A DNA stretch of 64,000 bases from Linepithema humile (lineage: Eukaryota; Arthropoda; Insecta; Hymenoptera; Formicidae): assembly GCF_040581485.1 (NCBI RefSeq), contig NC_090130.1, forward strand, positions 1,922,001 to 1,986,000, given 5' to 3'. A model generated the notes under the pieces. That model was not told where the DNA came from. It saw nothing but the letters and a program-made list of their open reading frames with translations, and made no database searches. Each line of letters opens with the position of its first letter. Within the stretch, counting starts at the first letter, position 1. Position numbers and translations under genes: made by a program. Shown piece after piece: positions 1-11,250 of this stretch.

Positions 1-56
1 TTATGTAATTTTGTTATCAAATTTTTATTTAACTGTTTGCAAATTTGATGTTGCAG

Positions 57-364
57 TTACAGCTGTTTTCGCTGCAAGTACTACATCGCGATAATACATT
101 CTGCGCAAAAGGTCTTACTATAGATATGACGTTTCTTACTGCGGTGAGTGATCGATCACAACTATTTGCTTATTTATTATTTTGTGTTATTAATAAATTT
201 AAAAATATGTTTATATATTATTTATTCTATTGTTTTTATAGATAGTGGGCAGTATCACGACATATCTGTTAATCTTGGTACAGTTTATGGACGTAGCGAA
301 TAACTGCGATGGAGAATTATCAGGCAATGTTACACAAATATTCGAAGTAGAAGAATACAACTAA
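57..364 (+). CDS. Gustatory receptor, 3' end only (copy 1 of a tandem array)
   Basis: Last two exons of an insect gustatory receptor (7tm_7 family), a ligand-gated channel of chemosensory neurons. Exon 57-143 follows a TTGCAG acceptor and encodes LQLFSLQVLHRDNTFCAKG and onward. Exon 242-364 encodes the last transmembrane segment with the family signature TTYLLILVQF and then a short tail to TAA. Both introns are phase 0, the usual arrangement for the final introns of this family. The rest of the gene lies left of the window. The AATAAA at 364-369 overlaps the stop codon. The sequence is nearly the same as the corresponding exons of the next gene, so it is a recent tandem copy. The FSLQ..H and TTYL.ILVQF motifs recall the Gr28/Gr43a-type branch, but I cannot assign an orthologue. 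Confidence 0.88.
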
Positions 365-369
365 ATAAA
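364..369 (+). terminator. Polyadenylation signal AATAAA of receptor copy 1
   Basis: AATAAA begins on the last base of the TAA stop codon, so the 3' UTR must be very short. Copy 2 has the same motif only a few bases after its stop. Confidence 0.5.
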
Positions 370-1587
370 AAGAAAAAAATGTTAATATTTAAAAATTTTT
401 TATTTTTTGTTGTTCATTAATGTAATTGAGCAATTAGCGATCTATAATTTATAAAACACTGGAAAACTTGTTACGTCTTAGTGTTAACAATTAATTGCAA
501 ATAAATAGAAATAGAAATTTCTTGAATTTTATTTGCTCTTAAACATACTGTTTGATACAATATAAATACGATATAAACACATAAAAAAATACTTTTTTAA
601 ACTTATTAACAGTTGCATTATGTGATTGACACATTATCGCACCTGCTAATAATTTCATCATTCGAGCGTATAAATAAATTAATACTAATCTAGATAATAG
701 CATTTTTTTCTAGATAATAGCAAAACATCATAATTTGGTTTATTGATATTATATTTGTTGCTTATATGTCTTTCACAAAGATCTATCAGAGTCTTTCTAA
801 ATATGCGCAATTCAACAGTATTTTAGTGTTTTATAGTACACACAAAATTATATTGAATTTATTTGTTCTATTAACTCTGTTAAAATTATTTCAAAAAATT
901 ATTTTTGATTTACAGTTATTTGTGTAAATTAAACAAAAAATATACATTAGTAGCAATACATTTTTATCAGAGTAAAAAACGTGCATTAGTGCCCTCAAAA
1001 TTAAAATTATTATAATTATATAGAATCTAAAATGTAACATTTTAAAATTATTTCATAAAATTGCCGAATATTAAACCTTTGCAAAAAATGCAAAGTTTGT
1101 CATCAGACAATTATTACTAGTTAAATCTACTAATTTATGTGAATATTACGCAGACAATGTTTTCCGTTTCATGTATGCACAAATAATTTGTTTTATATGC
1201 AATCTAGATGCGCAAAATAATAATCGTATAACAGCAATTACACATCATTACTTTGTCAGCTGTATTCTAGCGAAGACAAATACCGATCGAAAAGCGCTAT
1301 GGTTACTTCGTGACTAACAAATTATCCCCGCTTTCCATCTTGCACGTCAAAGTGAAATGCTTTCAGTTTGCATTTAAACTCGTCGAGGATAGAAAGACTA
1401 AAAAGAGTCTATATCGGTTTCTTATTTGTCAAAGAAAGATGAATTTATATAAAAACTATACTCAGAAAACGAGGAACATTTGAAAAAGACGAATGTAACG
1501 CTCGAATGCATAAAGCATAATTGTGATGCATAATTTTTAAATTGCAATCTATAACTTCCATTGTTTTTTATTAAAACTCCACTAATT
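365..1587. other. Intergenic spacer between receptor copies 1 and 2
   Basis: AT-rich DNA with no supportable gene. Most of it is homologous to 3088-4355 and so belongs to the tandem unit. A TATATAAA-like motif near 1446 lies about 140 bp before the next ATG and may be the promoter of copy 2. Confidence 0.6.
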
Positions 1588-3087
1588 ATGTTTTGTCCAT
1601 TACAAAAGTTTCAAAGACGTGATAAAAGCAAGGTTCGGAAAAAATGGCGACTATTTCATGCCACGGATTTTCAATCGCTGATGCTTCCGTGCTTCACTTT
1701 CTGCCGTATGCTCGGAATATTTCCATACAAAATCAACTGTTCGAGGTTTGAAGTTTCCAAGCCTCGTTATATTCTGTCATCCATCGTTTTTGGCGTTCAA
1801 TGTATTTACTTCGCAGGACAATTTTATGATTTTAAAACGATTCAGTATGATGGTGTACCCGATGCTCTTCAGAGTTACTGCTTTTTCATAATCGGTGGTT
1901 TTATAACAATTGTGACATACATTCTGAGTGGTCCGCGAATGCGTTTGCTGCAAACCGTGATGGAGATCTCTTCAGCATTGCCTCCGAAAACATATAATAG
2001 ACTTTCCAGAATTCTTCACGCCAAAGACATCATCGGTTTTTTTTTCCTGTTTGGGCAAATACTAAACTGTCGAGCTGTCACCATTCTACGCATCATATTT
2101 AAACTTTTCGCATTGTACAGTTTACTGCTGACATATCAGATGGACATGCTGTACATGAATTGCGTTTGCGTGCTAAATGCTTGTTTTCAGAGAATCAACG
2201 ACAATCTAACGAATCTGCGGAAACTCATAATAAACAATGAATCGCATCGCTTCATGCATATCCACCACGAGCGTACGAATTCGTTTCTTCTAGTGGAACT
2301 CAAAATGCTGCAAAAGTGGCATTTAATGATCAGCGACACAGTGCAGATGTTAAACGTAATTTGTACTCCGCAGCTTCTCGCTAGCATAATCATGACTTTC
2401 GCCGAGATTACTTTCAGTTTGTATTTTTACGTAGTAGAATTTCGCGAAAAAGTGTCTATTGTCAATCTGGACAAACAGATTTGGTACTCGTACATAACCA
2501 CGTCCGTAACGTATTATTTTATAAAGTTAGCATTAATAGTTTGGTCCTGTGAAAATGGTAAAACTGAGGCCTTGAAGATCGGTACTACTGTCCACGACGT
2601 ACTTGTCAGCACTACAGACGAGCAAATCAAAGAAGAGGTAGCGACATATAATTTAATTTGTTTGTTTTTATGATAATATTTTGCTTCTGCGCGAGCGCTT
2701 CATTGTTTTATATTAAAATAAAATTTATGTAATTTTGTTATCAAGTTTCTATTTAACTGTTTTGAATTTTGATATTACAGTTACAACTGTTTTCGCTGCA
2801 AATACTACATCGCGATAATACATTCTGCGCAAAAGGTCTTACTATAGATATGACGTTTCTTACTGCGGTGAGTGATCGATCACAACTATTTGCTTATTTA
2901 TTTTACTTTGTGTTATTAATAAATCTAAAAATATGTTCATATATTATTTATTCTATAATTGTTTTTATAGATAATAGGCAGTATCACGACATATCTGTTA
3001 ATCTTGGTACAATTTATGGACGCAGCGAATAACTGCGATGGAATATCGACAGACAATGTTACACAAATATTCGAAGTAGGAGATTAG
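1588..3087 (+). CDS. Gustatory receptor, complete (copy 2)
   Basis: Three exons, 1588-2637, 2781-2867 and 2971-3087, joined by phase-0 GT-AG introns, giving 417 residues, a normal length for this family. The first exon carries the N-terminal cytoplasmic segment and six hydrophobic segments. The motif QMDMLYMNCVCVL and the loop after it are shared with the next gene. The last two exons encode LQLFSLQILHRDNTF and the terminal segment TTYLLILVQF. I chose the ATG at 1588 because it aligns with the start of copy 3; the open frame upstream has no ATG. The protein is expected in dendritic membranes of taste neurons. The ligand is unknown. AATAAA follows the stop by five bases. Confidence 0.93.
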
Positions 3088-3092
3088 AATTA

Positions 3093-3098
3093 AATAAA
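3093..3098 (+). terminator. Polyadenylation signal AATAAA of receptor copy 2
   Basis: AATAAA lies five bases after the TAG of copy 2, in the same relative place as in copy 1. Confidence 0.5.
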
Positions 3099-3458
3099 AA
3101 AAAAAAATTTTAATATTTAAAAATTTTTTAATTTTTTGTTGTTTATTTTAATGTAATTGAGCAATTAGCGCTGAATATTTTATGAAATACTGGAAAACTT
3201 GTTATGTTTTAGTGTTAACAATTAATTGCAAATAAAATAGTGAGAAATTTATTTGAATTTTACTTGCTCTTAATCATACTGCTTGATGCGATATAAATAC
3301 ATTAAAAAAAAATGATTTAAAGTTATTAATAGACTCATTATGTGATTATCGTATCTGTTAATAATTTCATCAGTCGGAAGTGGACAAAGTGTAAATCAAT
3401 TAATACTAATTTAGATAATAGCATTTTGGTACATTATGACTTGGTTTATCGATATTAC

Positions 3459-3698
3459 CAGGGCCGCGTTTGTAAAATTTGCGCCCAGGAGCTTGTGATC
3501 TTCGAGCGCCTCGATCTAGCCTCCCTCCCCCAATGAGTAAACAGTAAATAATTAACATTTTGAATATTAATTAAATTCTACCGAAACACACTTAAGAACA
3601 AAGAGATAATTGAAAATGGAACATTTTTTTATGAATATATAGAAGCTTCAGCGCCTAGGGGCTTAAACCCCAAAAGCCCATAGGTAAACGCGCTACTG
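3459..3698. mobile_element. hAT-type MITE, 240 bp
   Basis: The block is absent from the otherwise homologous spacer in unit 1 (near 735-750). It is flanked by a perfect 8-bp direct repeat, GATATTAC, at 3451-3458 and 3699-3706. The ends form an imperfect terminal inverted repeat: CAGGGCCGCGTTT on the left and CAGTAGCGCGTTT as the reverse complement of the right. CAGGG-type ends with 8-bp target duplications are typical of the hAT superfamily. There is no transposase frame, so it is non-autonomous. Confidence 0.85.
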
Positions 3699-4355
3699 GA
3701 TATTACATTTGTTACGAATATGTCTTTCACAATGATCTATTAGTGTTTCTCAAAATATGCTAAATTCTACAGTGTTTTAATGTTGTATGTTATACATAAA
3801 TTAATTTGGATTTATATGTTTTATTATACTTAAAAAGTATTTTTTTTTACTATTATCTGTATAAATTAAGCATAAAAAATATGTAATGATAGCAATATGT
3901 TTTGATTGAAGTAAAAATATTAGTGCCCTCAGATTTAAAGTTATCATAATAGAACCCAAAATGTTACTTTCTAAAATTATTTCGTAAAAATGCTAAATTT
4001 TATGCCCGCGCAACAAAAATTTAAATTCTGAGTCATTACTAAAACAGTCATTACTAATTGGATCTTTAAGAGCAACTAATCTAAGTGAGTGATACGCGGC
4101 CAATAATTTTTATTGCATGTGTGCACATATAATTTGCTTTATGTGCGATCTAAACGCACAAGTTGACGAATCGTTTGACAGCAATTACACATTATTACTT
4201 TATGCATTCCAGAGGTTTCAAGTGTCGATCGAAAAGCACCATGGTTACTTCATGGCTAACAAATGTTCCGTACGTTTTGTCTTGCTATGTGAAAAGTGAA
4301 GCTCGCAGTTTTAAACGTAAACTCGCCGAGACTAGATAGATACATTCTACCGATC

Positions 4356-5855
4356 ATGTTCGGTCTGTTATCGAAGTTTCAAGAACGAATCAAGAATAAA
4401 GTGCGGAAGAGATGGCGATGGCTGTTTCACGCCACGGATTTTTATTCTTTGATGTTTCCTTGCTTCATATTCAGTCGCATGTTAGGAATATTTCCGTACA
4501 AATTCAACGGCTCGTCCTTTGAGACTTCCAAATCACGCTATATTTTGTCGTCCGTCGTTATCGGCGTTTTCGGCATTTTTCTGTTCATAATGTTCTACAA
4601 CATGGACATTAGTGGGGACATCCAGTTGGACGGCGTGCCCGACGCTCTTCAGGGTAACTGCTACTACACGCTCGGTGGTTTTATTACGATCGTCACGTAT
4701 ATTCTATGCGGGTCGCGAATGCGCGTGCTGCAGTCCGTGATGGAGGTTTCCTTAACGTTGCCACCGAAATCATATCGGGAACTCTCCAAAATCATTCACG
4801 CTAAAGACATTGTCGGCTTTGTCTTCTTATTCGGGCAAATAGCGAACTGTCGAGCCATCACTATCATCCACGCCATGTCCAAACTGCTTGGACTATATGT
4901 CACGCTGCTGGTATTTCAGATGGACATGCTGTACATGAATTGCGTTTGCGTACTAAAGGCCTGTTTCCAGGCAATTAACGACAATTTGACGACTCTGCGG
5001 GAGCTGGTGATAAACGATGAGCCGCGTCTCCTCATGCGAATCTACGACGAGAGAAACTCGGTTCTTTTGATGAAACTGAAAACCCTGCAGAAATGGCATT
5101 TGAAGATCAGCGACACAGTGCAAATGCTAAATGTGATTTTCAGTCTCCAGCTTCTTGCTACTGTAGTTATGACCTTTGTCGAGATCACTTTCAGCTTGTA
5201 TTTTTACATAGTGCGATTAGTGGAAAAAGTCTCTGTCATCAATCTCGACAAACAAATCTGGTACTCGTATATAGCTACGTCTGTAACATATTATTTTATA
5301 AAACTGGCGTTAATAGTGTGGTCCTGCGAAACCAGCAAAAATCAAGCTCTAAGGATCGGCACTAGTGTGCACGACGTGCTCCAAAACACCAAAGACAAGC
5401 AAATCAAACACGAGGTAGCAATATGATTTAAATGGTGTAGATTTATAAAAAAAAAATTTTTTTTGGTATTTTTTATGTCATAATCGGCTTTATATAATTT
5501 TGTCACCGAGTCTCTATTATCAACTATTTTGTAATTTAATGTTGCAGTTAGAGTCGTTTTCGCTGCAAATACTGCATCGCGATAATACATTTTCCGCAAA
5601 GGGTTTTACTGTGGACGCAAAACTTCTTACTTCGGTGAGTCATCGATCATAATCGTTTGCTTATTAATCCTTTTATCTTGTTAATTACGTTAAATATATA
5701 TGTATTATTTTATTCTGTAATTGTTTTTGTAGATAGTGGGCAGTATCTGTACGTATCTGTTAATCTTAATACAGTTCATGAATGCGAAGCATTTTTGCGA
5801 TGATCCATCGTCATCCAATGTTACACAAATATTCCAAGTTGAAAATAATAACTAA
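4356..5855 (+). CDS. Gustatory receptor, complete (copy 3)
   Basis: Three exons, 4356-5414, 5548-5634 and 5733-5855, with phase-0 introns, giving 422 residues. The sequence is clearly paralogous to copy 2 throughout but more diverged than copies 1 and 2 are from each other. The first exon shares RMLGIFPYKF and QMDMLYMNCVCVL. The last exon has the family signature TYLLILIQF. The start at 4356 matches the copy-2 start; an earlier open stretch begins with GTG, not ATG. It is a chemosensory membrane channel subunit of unknown ligand. A polyadenylation signal lies at 5934-5939. Confidence 0.93.
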
Positions 5856-6281
5856 TCGAAGGAAAGAATCGTTTTCGATATGAAAAATACCTTTTTTTTT
5901 TTGTTTATTTGTATATTATATTTGTATATTGTGAATAAAATATTATTGGTTGTATTTAATGTACAGAGACATTTACCTAATACTTTTTTTAATTTATAAA
6001 AGAATTAATTACAGATAAAATTTTAAAAACAAATATTTTTACCCAAAATATTCTTCCAAAATTTCTGAACACCTGAGATTTATTTAATAAATATGATAAA
6101 ATATAGTAAACAAAAAACAGTTATAAAAAATTTAAATAAGCCACATGCAACGCTTTTATTTCAAATATTGTTACAAAATTCATAATCTTTAGTTGTCTTT
6201 TTTTAAAGATAATTTGCAAATGTAAGATATTTGTATACAATAATTTGTATTTTCAGTAGCTTTCATACAATATAACCATTA
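5856..6281. other. Convergent intergenic spacer
   Basis: AT-rich spacer holding the 3' ends of the plus-strand receptor array and of the minus-strand protease. The reverse-strand AATAAA at 6155-6160 probably ends the protease transcript. Confidence 0.5.
5934..5939 (+). terminator. Polyadenylation signal AATAAA of receptor copy 3
   Basis: First AATAAA after the stop, about 80 bases downstream, inside an AT-rich tail. Confidence 0.45.
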
Positions 6282-7874
6282 TTAATTATTAGCAATTTTC
6301 TCATCAATCCACGATTTGAATGCGGACACTTTAGTGTACACGGATGGCGCTCCAACGGTGCCGCATGGTATAATGCCCCAAGATACGATACCAGTGAGTT
6401 GATCTTCTCCGTCGACACAGCTCGTCAATGGCCCGCCAGAATCACCCTAAAAGCGTATTAAAAATTAGATATGAAATTTTTGTGCTAATAAATAGTAAAA
6501 AGGAGATATTGTTACAGTTTACTGCAAATTTGCAACTTACGCTGCATGCGGAGATTCCGCCAGTCAATGGTCCTGTGCAAACATTGGTCTCGTGAACGGG
6601 TGAGGATCCCGCCAGACGGCTGACTGCTTCGCTGCAGACGGAAAGATCAACATATTCCAAATTAACGTATTGAAGTTTATTCGGCATCTTTGGCAAACGG
6701 CTCGTTGAAGTTGAGCCCCAGCCACACAGCGTTGCATTTCCAGATGGTTCGCTTTCTGCTTCAGGCAATTTGATGGCTTGTACCGCTGCCGTAAATGACA
6801 ATGGAGACTTCAGCTTGATCAAAGCGATATCATACGGGCCGACGCCGCTGAGAATTGCAAAATATACATATGCATGCATAAATCTGACAAATTTGTATTG
6901 TTAATAAAAAAATAATATGCGATAAAATAAACATTGAGTTCAATGTTCTTTATATTTTGATACAAAATCTAATCATGTTTTAAATAAATCATTATTTTAT
7001 TTTGGACATAACTTATCTAATCGTACACTTCAAATGATAATGCTACTATCAATGTCTAATATTTTATCTTTATAATATAATAGTTTTTATCACTGTATAT
7101 TTTTTATCAGTATATTAATAAAACATTATTAATTATATATTAAACCAGTACTAACGAATTGAATTGTATTACATAATAAATTTAAATAAATTTTTCTTGC
7201 TGTTTTTAATATTTTTATAACTTACCCCTTATATTGTTCATGCACGATGGTTTTGGCCGCTTTGATTATTTGTTCAGTGCTTTCGCGAGCTTTAAGATTG
7301 TGCTTTCCAGCTTTGACGGTAATTTTGACAAGTCGAGAAACTGCGTTTACGCAGTGTCCTGCAGTTAGGATCCATTCGCTGTTTATGATTGATCCGGCGC
7401 AAAAGTGCGAAGTAAGTCCAAATATACCCCGTTGTAGAGAAACTATGTATGGGTAAGCTCCTTCCGGTGCCTCTTTACCTCCAACTACTTGGGGCGAAGA
7501 TGACAGAGACGGCACTCGAAGGCCGAGATAAGGTTTCTCTGAAATTAGAATAAATAATTCTAATGTGATTCCAAAATGATTTGCAACAAAATTAATTGTA
7601 ACGCGTCTAAATGTAATAGAAATAAAATTAGAGAATTTGTAATTATGTAATGTAAAAGTATGTAAATCTTGCTACTTGTTTTAAGATTGAAACGCTTTAA
7701 TAAGTAATCAATATGATTTTGATAATTGTTTATTAGAACAAGAAGTTATATTTTATTTTACTGCCTACTTTTTAAATATGGTCAGCTAACAATTTATGCA
7801 TATTGTACAAAAATTGACTTACCGGCTTGAGTCACCGCGAGGAGAGCAAAGAATACGATCGCTTTGAAAGACAT
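6282..7874 (-). CDS. Chymotrypsin-like serine protease A
   Basis: Secreted S1A endopeptidase of 261 residues in four exons: 7823-7874 (signal peptide MSFKAIVFFALLAVTQA), 7226-7538, 6541-6847 and 6282-6446. Splice phases are 1, 2 and 0, identical to the next protease. The catalytic triad is visible: His in TAGHC, Asp in YDIALIK and Ser in GDSGGP. The residue six before the catalytic serine is Ser, not Asp, so trypsin specificity is excluded and chymotrypsin/elastase-like cleavage is expected. The mature N-terminus would be VVGGKEAP, but the residue before it is Gln rather than Arg or Lys. A TATA box lies about 35 bp upstream of the ATG. Probable role: gut protein digestion. Confidence 0.93.
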
Positions 7875-8823
7875 TTTGTTGTTTGATACCAATCCTATAA
7901 ATTGGCTTTATTTATACCCCCCTTTTAGTAAATGTTTTCATATGATATCAATGTCTGCGTCGATAATCCGTGATATTTCACAAGAAATCTATGATAAGAT
8001 TAAATTGAGAAAGATTTTATTGTCACAGAGTTTTTGCAATATATTAATAGAAACATTAAATCATAAAAATTTAAGTGTTAAGATTAATTTTCGTAAAGCA
8101 AAAGTTTTGCTGATTGTAGATTTTGCTCATTTTAACAATACTTGTGCAATTTCTGCGGCAGAATGGTTTTAATAAAATTAATATAAAATGACCAATGTAT
8201 AAATCACAATTTTACGTAAGATATATTTCACTTATCTGTATTTTATATTGCAAAATTTCTCTGATACAAGTTAGTTTAATCAAGTTCTTTTCACAGAAGA
8301 GAAATCGTTGAATTAAAAGAAAAAATATTTGCTGACGCAACAGAGAAAATTAAACAACTTATAAAAGATTAATAGAATAGAAAAGATTAAAGATAGATTT
8401 AATCATTCTAATAATAAAAAATTTTAAAAAGCATTTAACACGAAATATTTAGGAAAAACATTAATAAAAATATAATTAAAAGATCTTTTTCTTTATTATT
8501 TTACTTAATATTAATTATATTATATTTGACACATAATTCACATGTCAAATTTGTTTAAACCATAATTTACATAAAGACTAGAACATGAAAAGAGGATCGA
8601 GTTGCAGATCGAGCATAAGCGTGTTATTTGCAGATATTTTACAAGTCTTTTCTTTATTCAGTTATATGATTGCTTAGTTTTCACTTCAGGTATGTTCAAA
8701 ATAAAATAATATAGAAAATGCAATGTGCAAATTTGTATATATATATATTGCATATTTATTTGTCTTGAAGTATTTAGAATATTATGTATTCAATTGTTTT
8801 TATACATAGTCAACATAATATCA
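7875..8823. other. Spacer between proteases A and B
   Basis: AT-rich. It holds the protease A promoter at the left and the probable 3' end of protease B at the right (reverse-strand AATAAA at 8755-8760). I see nothing else. Confidence 0.5.
7907..7916 (-). promoter_or_regulatory. TATA box of serine protease A
   Basis: Reverse strand reads TATAAATAAA 33-42 bp upstream of the ATG at 7874, consistent with a short 5' UTR. Confidence 0.6.
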
Positions 8824-10395
8824 TTAATTAGTAGCGATTTTCTGCTGAATCCATGAATTGAATTTGGATACTTTCGTGTATACGGATGGCGCTCCTGTGG
8901 TGCCGCACGGAATAATGCCCCACGATACAATACCGGTGAGTATTTCTGAGTTTCCAACTTTGCTTGTCAATGGGCCGCCAGAATCACCCTAAAAGTGTGT
9001 TGAAAATTTGATACATTAAATTAAGTCGCATTAATGCAAAGTGAAGAAATTAAAATCATAATTCACTGAAAGTTTGCAACTTACGCTGCATGCGGAGGTT
9101 CCGCCAGTCAACGGTCCGGTGCAAACATTGGTCGCATGAACGGGTGAAGATCCTGTCAAGCGCCTGACTGCATCGCTGCAGGCGACAAGATCGAGATACG
9201 GCAAACTTACTTCTTGAAGTTTGTCTGGCATTCGTGGAAAGCTGGTGGTTGAGGTAGAGCCCCATCCACACAGAGTGGCGTTTCCAAGTGGTGTGCTTTC
9301 TGGTGTAGGTAATACGACGGTTCTTACCTCGATTGAGAGGTTCAACGGAGTCGATAGTTTGATCAGAGCGATATCGTACGGGCCGACACCACTGAAAGAA
9401 TTAACAGAATTGTATTGTTAAAGAAAAATGATTAACAAAGTTAATTACGCGCGCAATGTTGTGCATATGTCAATTAAAACATCTAATTTCTTGTATACAT
9501 TATCGTTTGTCTAACAATGAGACATAATTTCTCCAATCGCAAACTTTAAATATTTATTTAACGCAATCTATAGATAGCATTGAAAGTATGAATTAAAATA
9601 GAAAAGTTGTTACGTCTGTCTACATTGTCTTTACATGCAATTGTTAGTATATAATAAGTAAATACTTTATTAATTATTTATTAAATAAATATTAATTAAT
9701 CAATTAACTGTCCTTACAATTAATTAATTAGTTTTCAATATTTTTATTACTTACCCTTGATAATTTTCATGCACGATGCTTTTAGACACTCTAATTACTT
9801 GTTCAGTACTCTCAGTAATTTTGATATTATGCTTTCCGGCCTTAACAACAAATTCGCCATAGGAAGGAACTGCCAGAGGACAGTGTGCTGCGGTTAAGAT
9901 CCATTGTTTGTCTATGATGGATCCGGCGCAGAAGTGCGAAGCAGTCGAAGTTGATGGACCCCATTGAAGAGAAACTATGTGCGGGTGAGATCCTTTTACT
10001 GCTTCGCGACCTCCGACGACGTGAGGGAACACAGGCGTTCGAAGACCGAGGAAGGGTTTCTCTGATAGAATTAATAACAGTTTAAAAATTTGCGACAAAA
10101 TTAAACACGACACGTTTAACAGAATATAACAATGTAGCAATAAAGTTAGAAAATTTGTAACATTATAATGTAAAATTATATCTGGCTATTTGCTTCAAGA
10201 TTAAAACAATTTAATCAATTATAATTAATAAATGTTTAATATAAAACAAAAATTCACACATTTCACTTTTTACTTTTTAAATCTGACCAACTAATTTACT
10301 TGGTTTATATTTTTAGATTATTATATTATATAAAAGGATTTACCGGCGAAAGCCACTGCTAGGAGAGCGAGAAATACAATTACTTTAGGCGTCAT
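8824..10395 (-). CDS. Chymotrypsin-like serine protease B
   Basis: A paralogue of protease A with the same four-exon structure: 10344-10395 (signal peptide MTPKVIVFLALLAVAFA), 9755-10061, 9085-9391 and 8824-8988, giving 259 residues. The triad is His in TAAHC, Asp in YDIALIK and Ser in GDSGGP. The specificity residue six before the catalytic Ser is Ser, so it is non-tryptic. The mature enzyme would begin VVGGREAV, and the preceding residue is His, so activation is unlikely to be by a trypsin. The SWGIIPCGTTGAPSVYTKV region is nearly the same as in A. A TATA-like box is just upstream. Probably secreted into the midgut. Confidence 0.93.
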
Positions 10396-11250
10396 CTTGT
10401 CGTCTAATGTCAATCTTATAAATGAACAGCATTATATACATTCGTTAAGTGCATTCATATGATATCAATAATGACATAGCATTGATCGTCGATTGTAATT
10501 CATAAGAAACTATGATAGGCTTGAGATAAGAATGCTTTTGTTATCTTATTTTTCTGTTACAAGATACTAAATATAAGATACTACAAAGTTTCTTTGTGTA
10601 ACTTGTATTATTTCTTTTGTAACTTGTGTTATACTAATGTAAGCCTTAGGCTCAAAAAACTTGATTATTAACATTAATTTAGACAAATATAATATCTGAC
10701 AAATTATACATTAAATCTGTTTAAATAATAATAATGAAACTCTTTTAATAATCAACTATGTTACAATTAATTATGGATTTTCCAACCGTTGAGTACTTCA
10801 TGTTATCGTTATCTTTAGTTACAATTAATCTTTATTCGCAGAAAATAGGTATAAAAAGTGTGCAAAAAGATAATAATCTTGTTTACGATAACGTAAATTG
10901 ATTTATTTCTCAAAATTGATAAAAAAAACTTCAATAAACTTTTAATAAAACGAACACGAGATTTCAAGTAAAATAATTATGGATGACATATATGTATAGA
11001 TATTTTATATAAAAGATATAGAAATTGCAATATATAATTCTTTTTATTTTTAATTCTTTTGTTCTACATTACATAAGATACATTATTGTTGTAATACTTG
11101 TTGGTCACTTTCAGTTATTAGCAATTTTTCCATGATTTCGTAATATGGATATTTCAATGTACACGAACAACGCATAGAATAATACTCCAGAAAACAATTT
11201 CAATAAATATGCTGATTGCCGTAAAATGGTAAAATGCCTAATGTGAGTAA
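10396..11250. other. Spacer containing the left edge of the segmental duplication
   Basis: AT-rich intergenic DNA. From about 10936 onward it is homologous to the DNA from 17314, marking the start of the duplicated unit. No coding potential is evident. Confidence 0.55.
10431..10438 (-). promoter_or_regulatory. TATA box of serine protease B
   Basis: Reverse strand TATATAAT about 36-43 bp upstream of the ATG at 10395, in the same relative place as in protease A. Confidence 0.5.

Larger units (their letters stand above)
1..2724 (+). repeat. Gustatory receptor tandem unit 1
   Basis: Direct repeat unit of about 2.7 kb. The sequence beginning at position 1 recurs at 2725 and, more diverged, near 5490. 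The unit runs from the intron before the penultimate exon of one receptor through the spacer and most of the next gene, so genes and spacers were duplicated together. Confidence 0.7.
3088..4355. other. Intergenic spacer between receptor copies 2 and 3
   Basis: Homologous to the spacer at 365-1587 apart from the MITE inserted at 3459-3698. No coding potential is evident; the short open frame across the MITE boundary is chance. Confidence 0.6.
2725..5489 (+). repeat. Gustatory receptor tandem unit 2
   Basis: Second copy of the unit at 1-2724. It is longer in the spacer because of the 240-bp MITE at 3459-3698. The coding parts align throughout, and spacer blocks such as 3161-3260 match 430-540. 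Confidence 0.7.

Noticed and set aside
3342..3536. Open frame crossing the left edge of the MITE
   Set aside because: Half of it is inserted MITE sequence; the empty paralogous spacer has no such frame.
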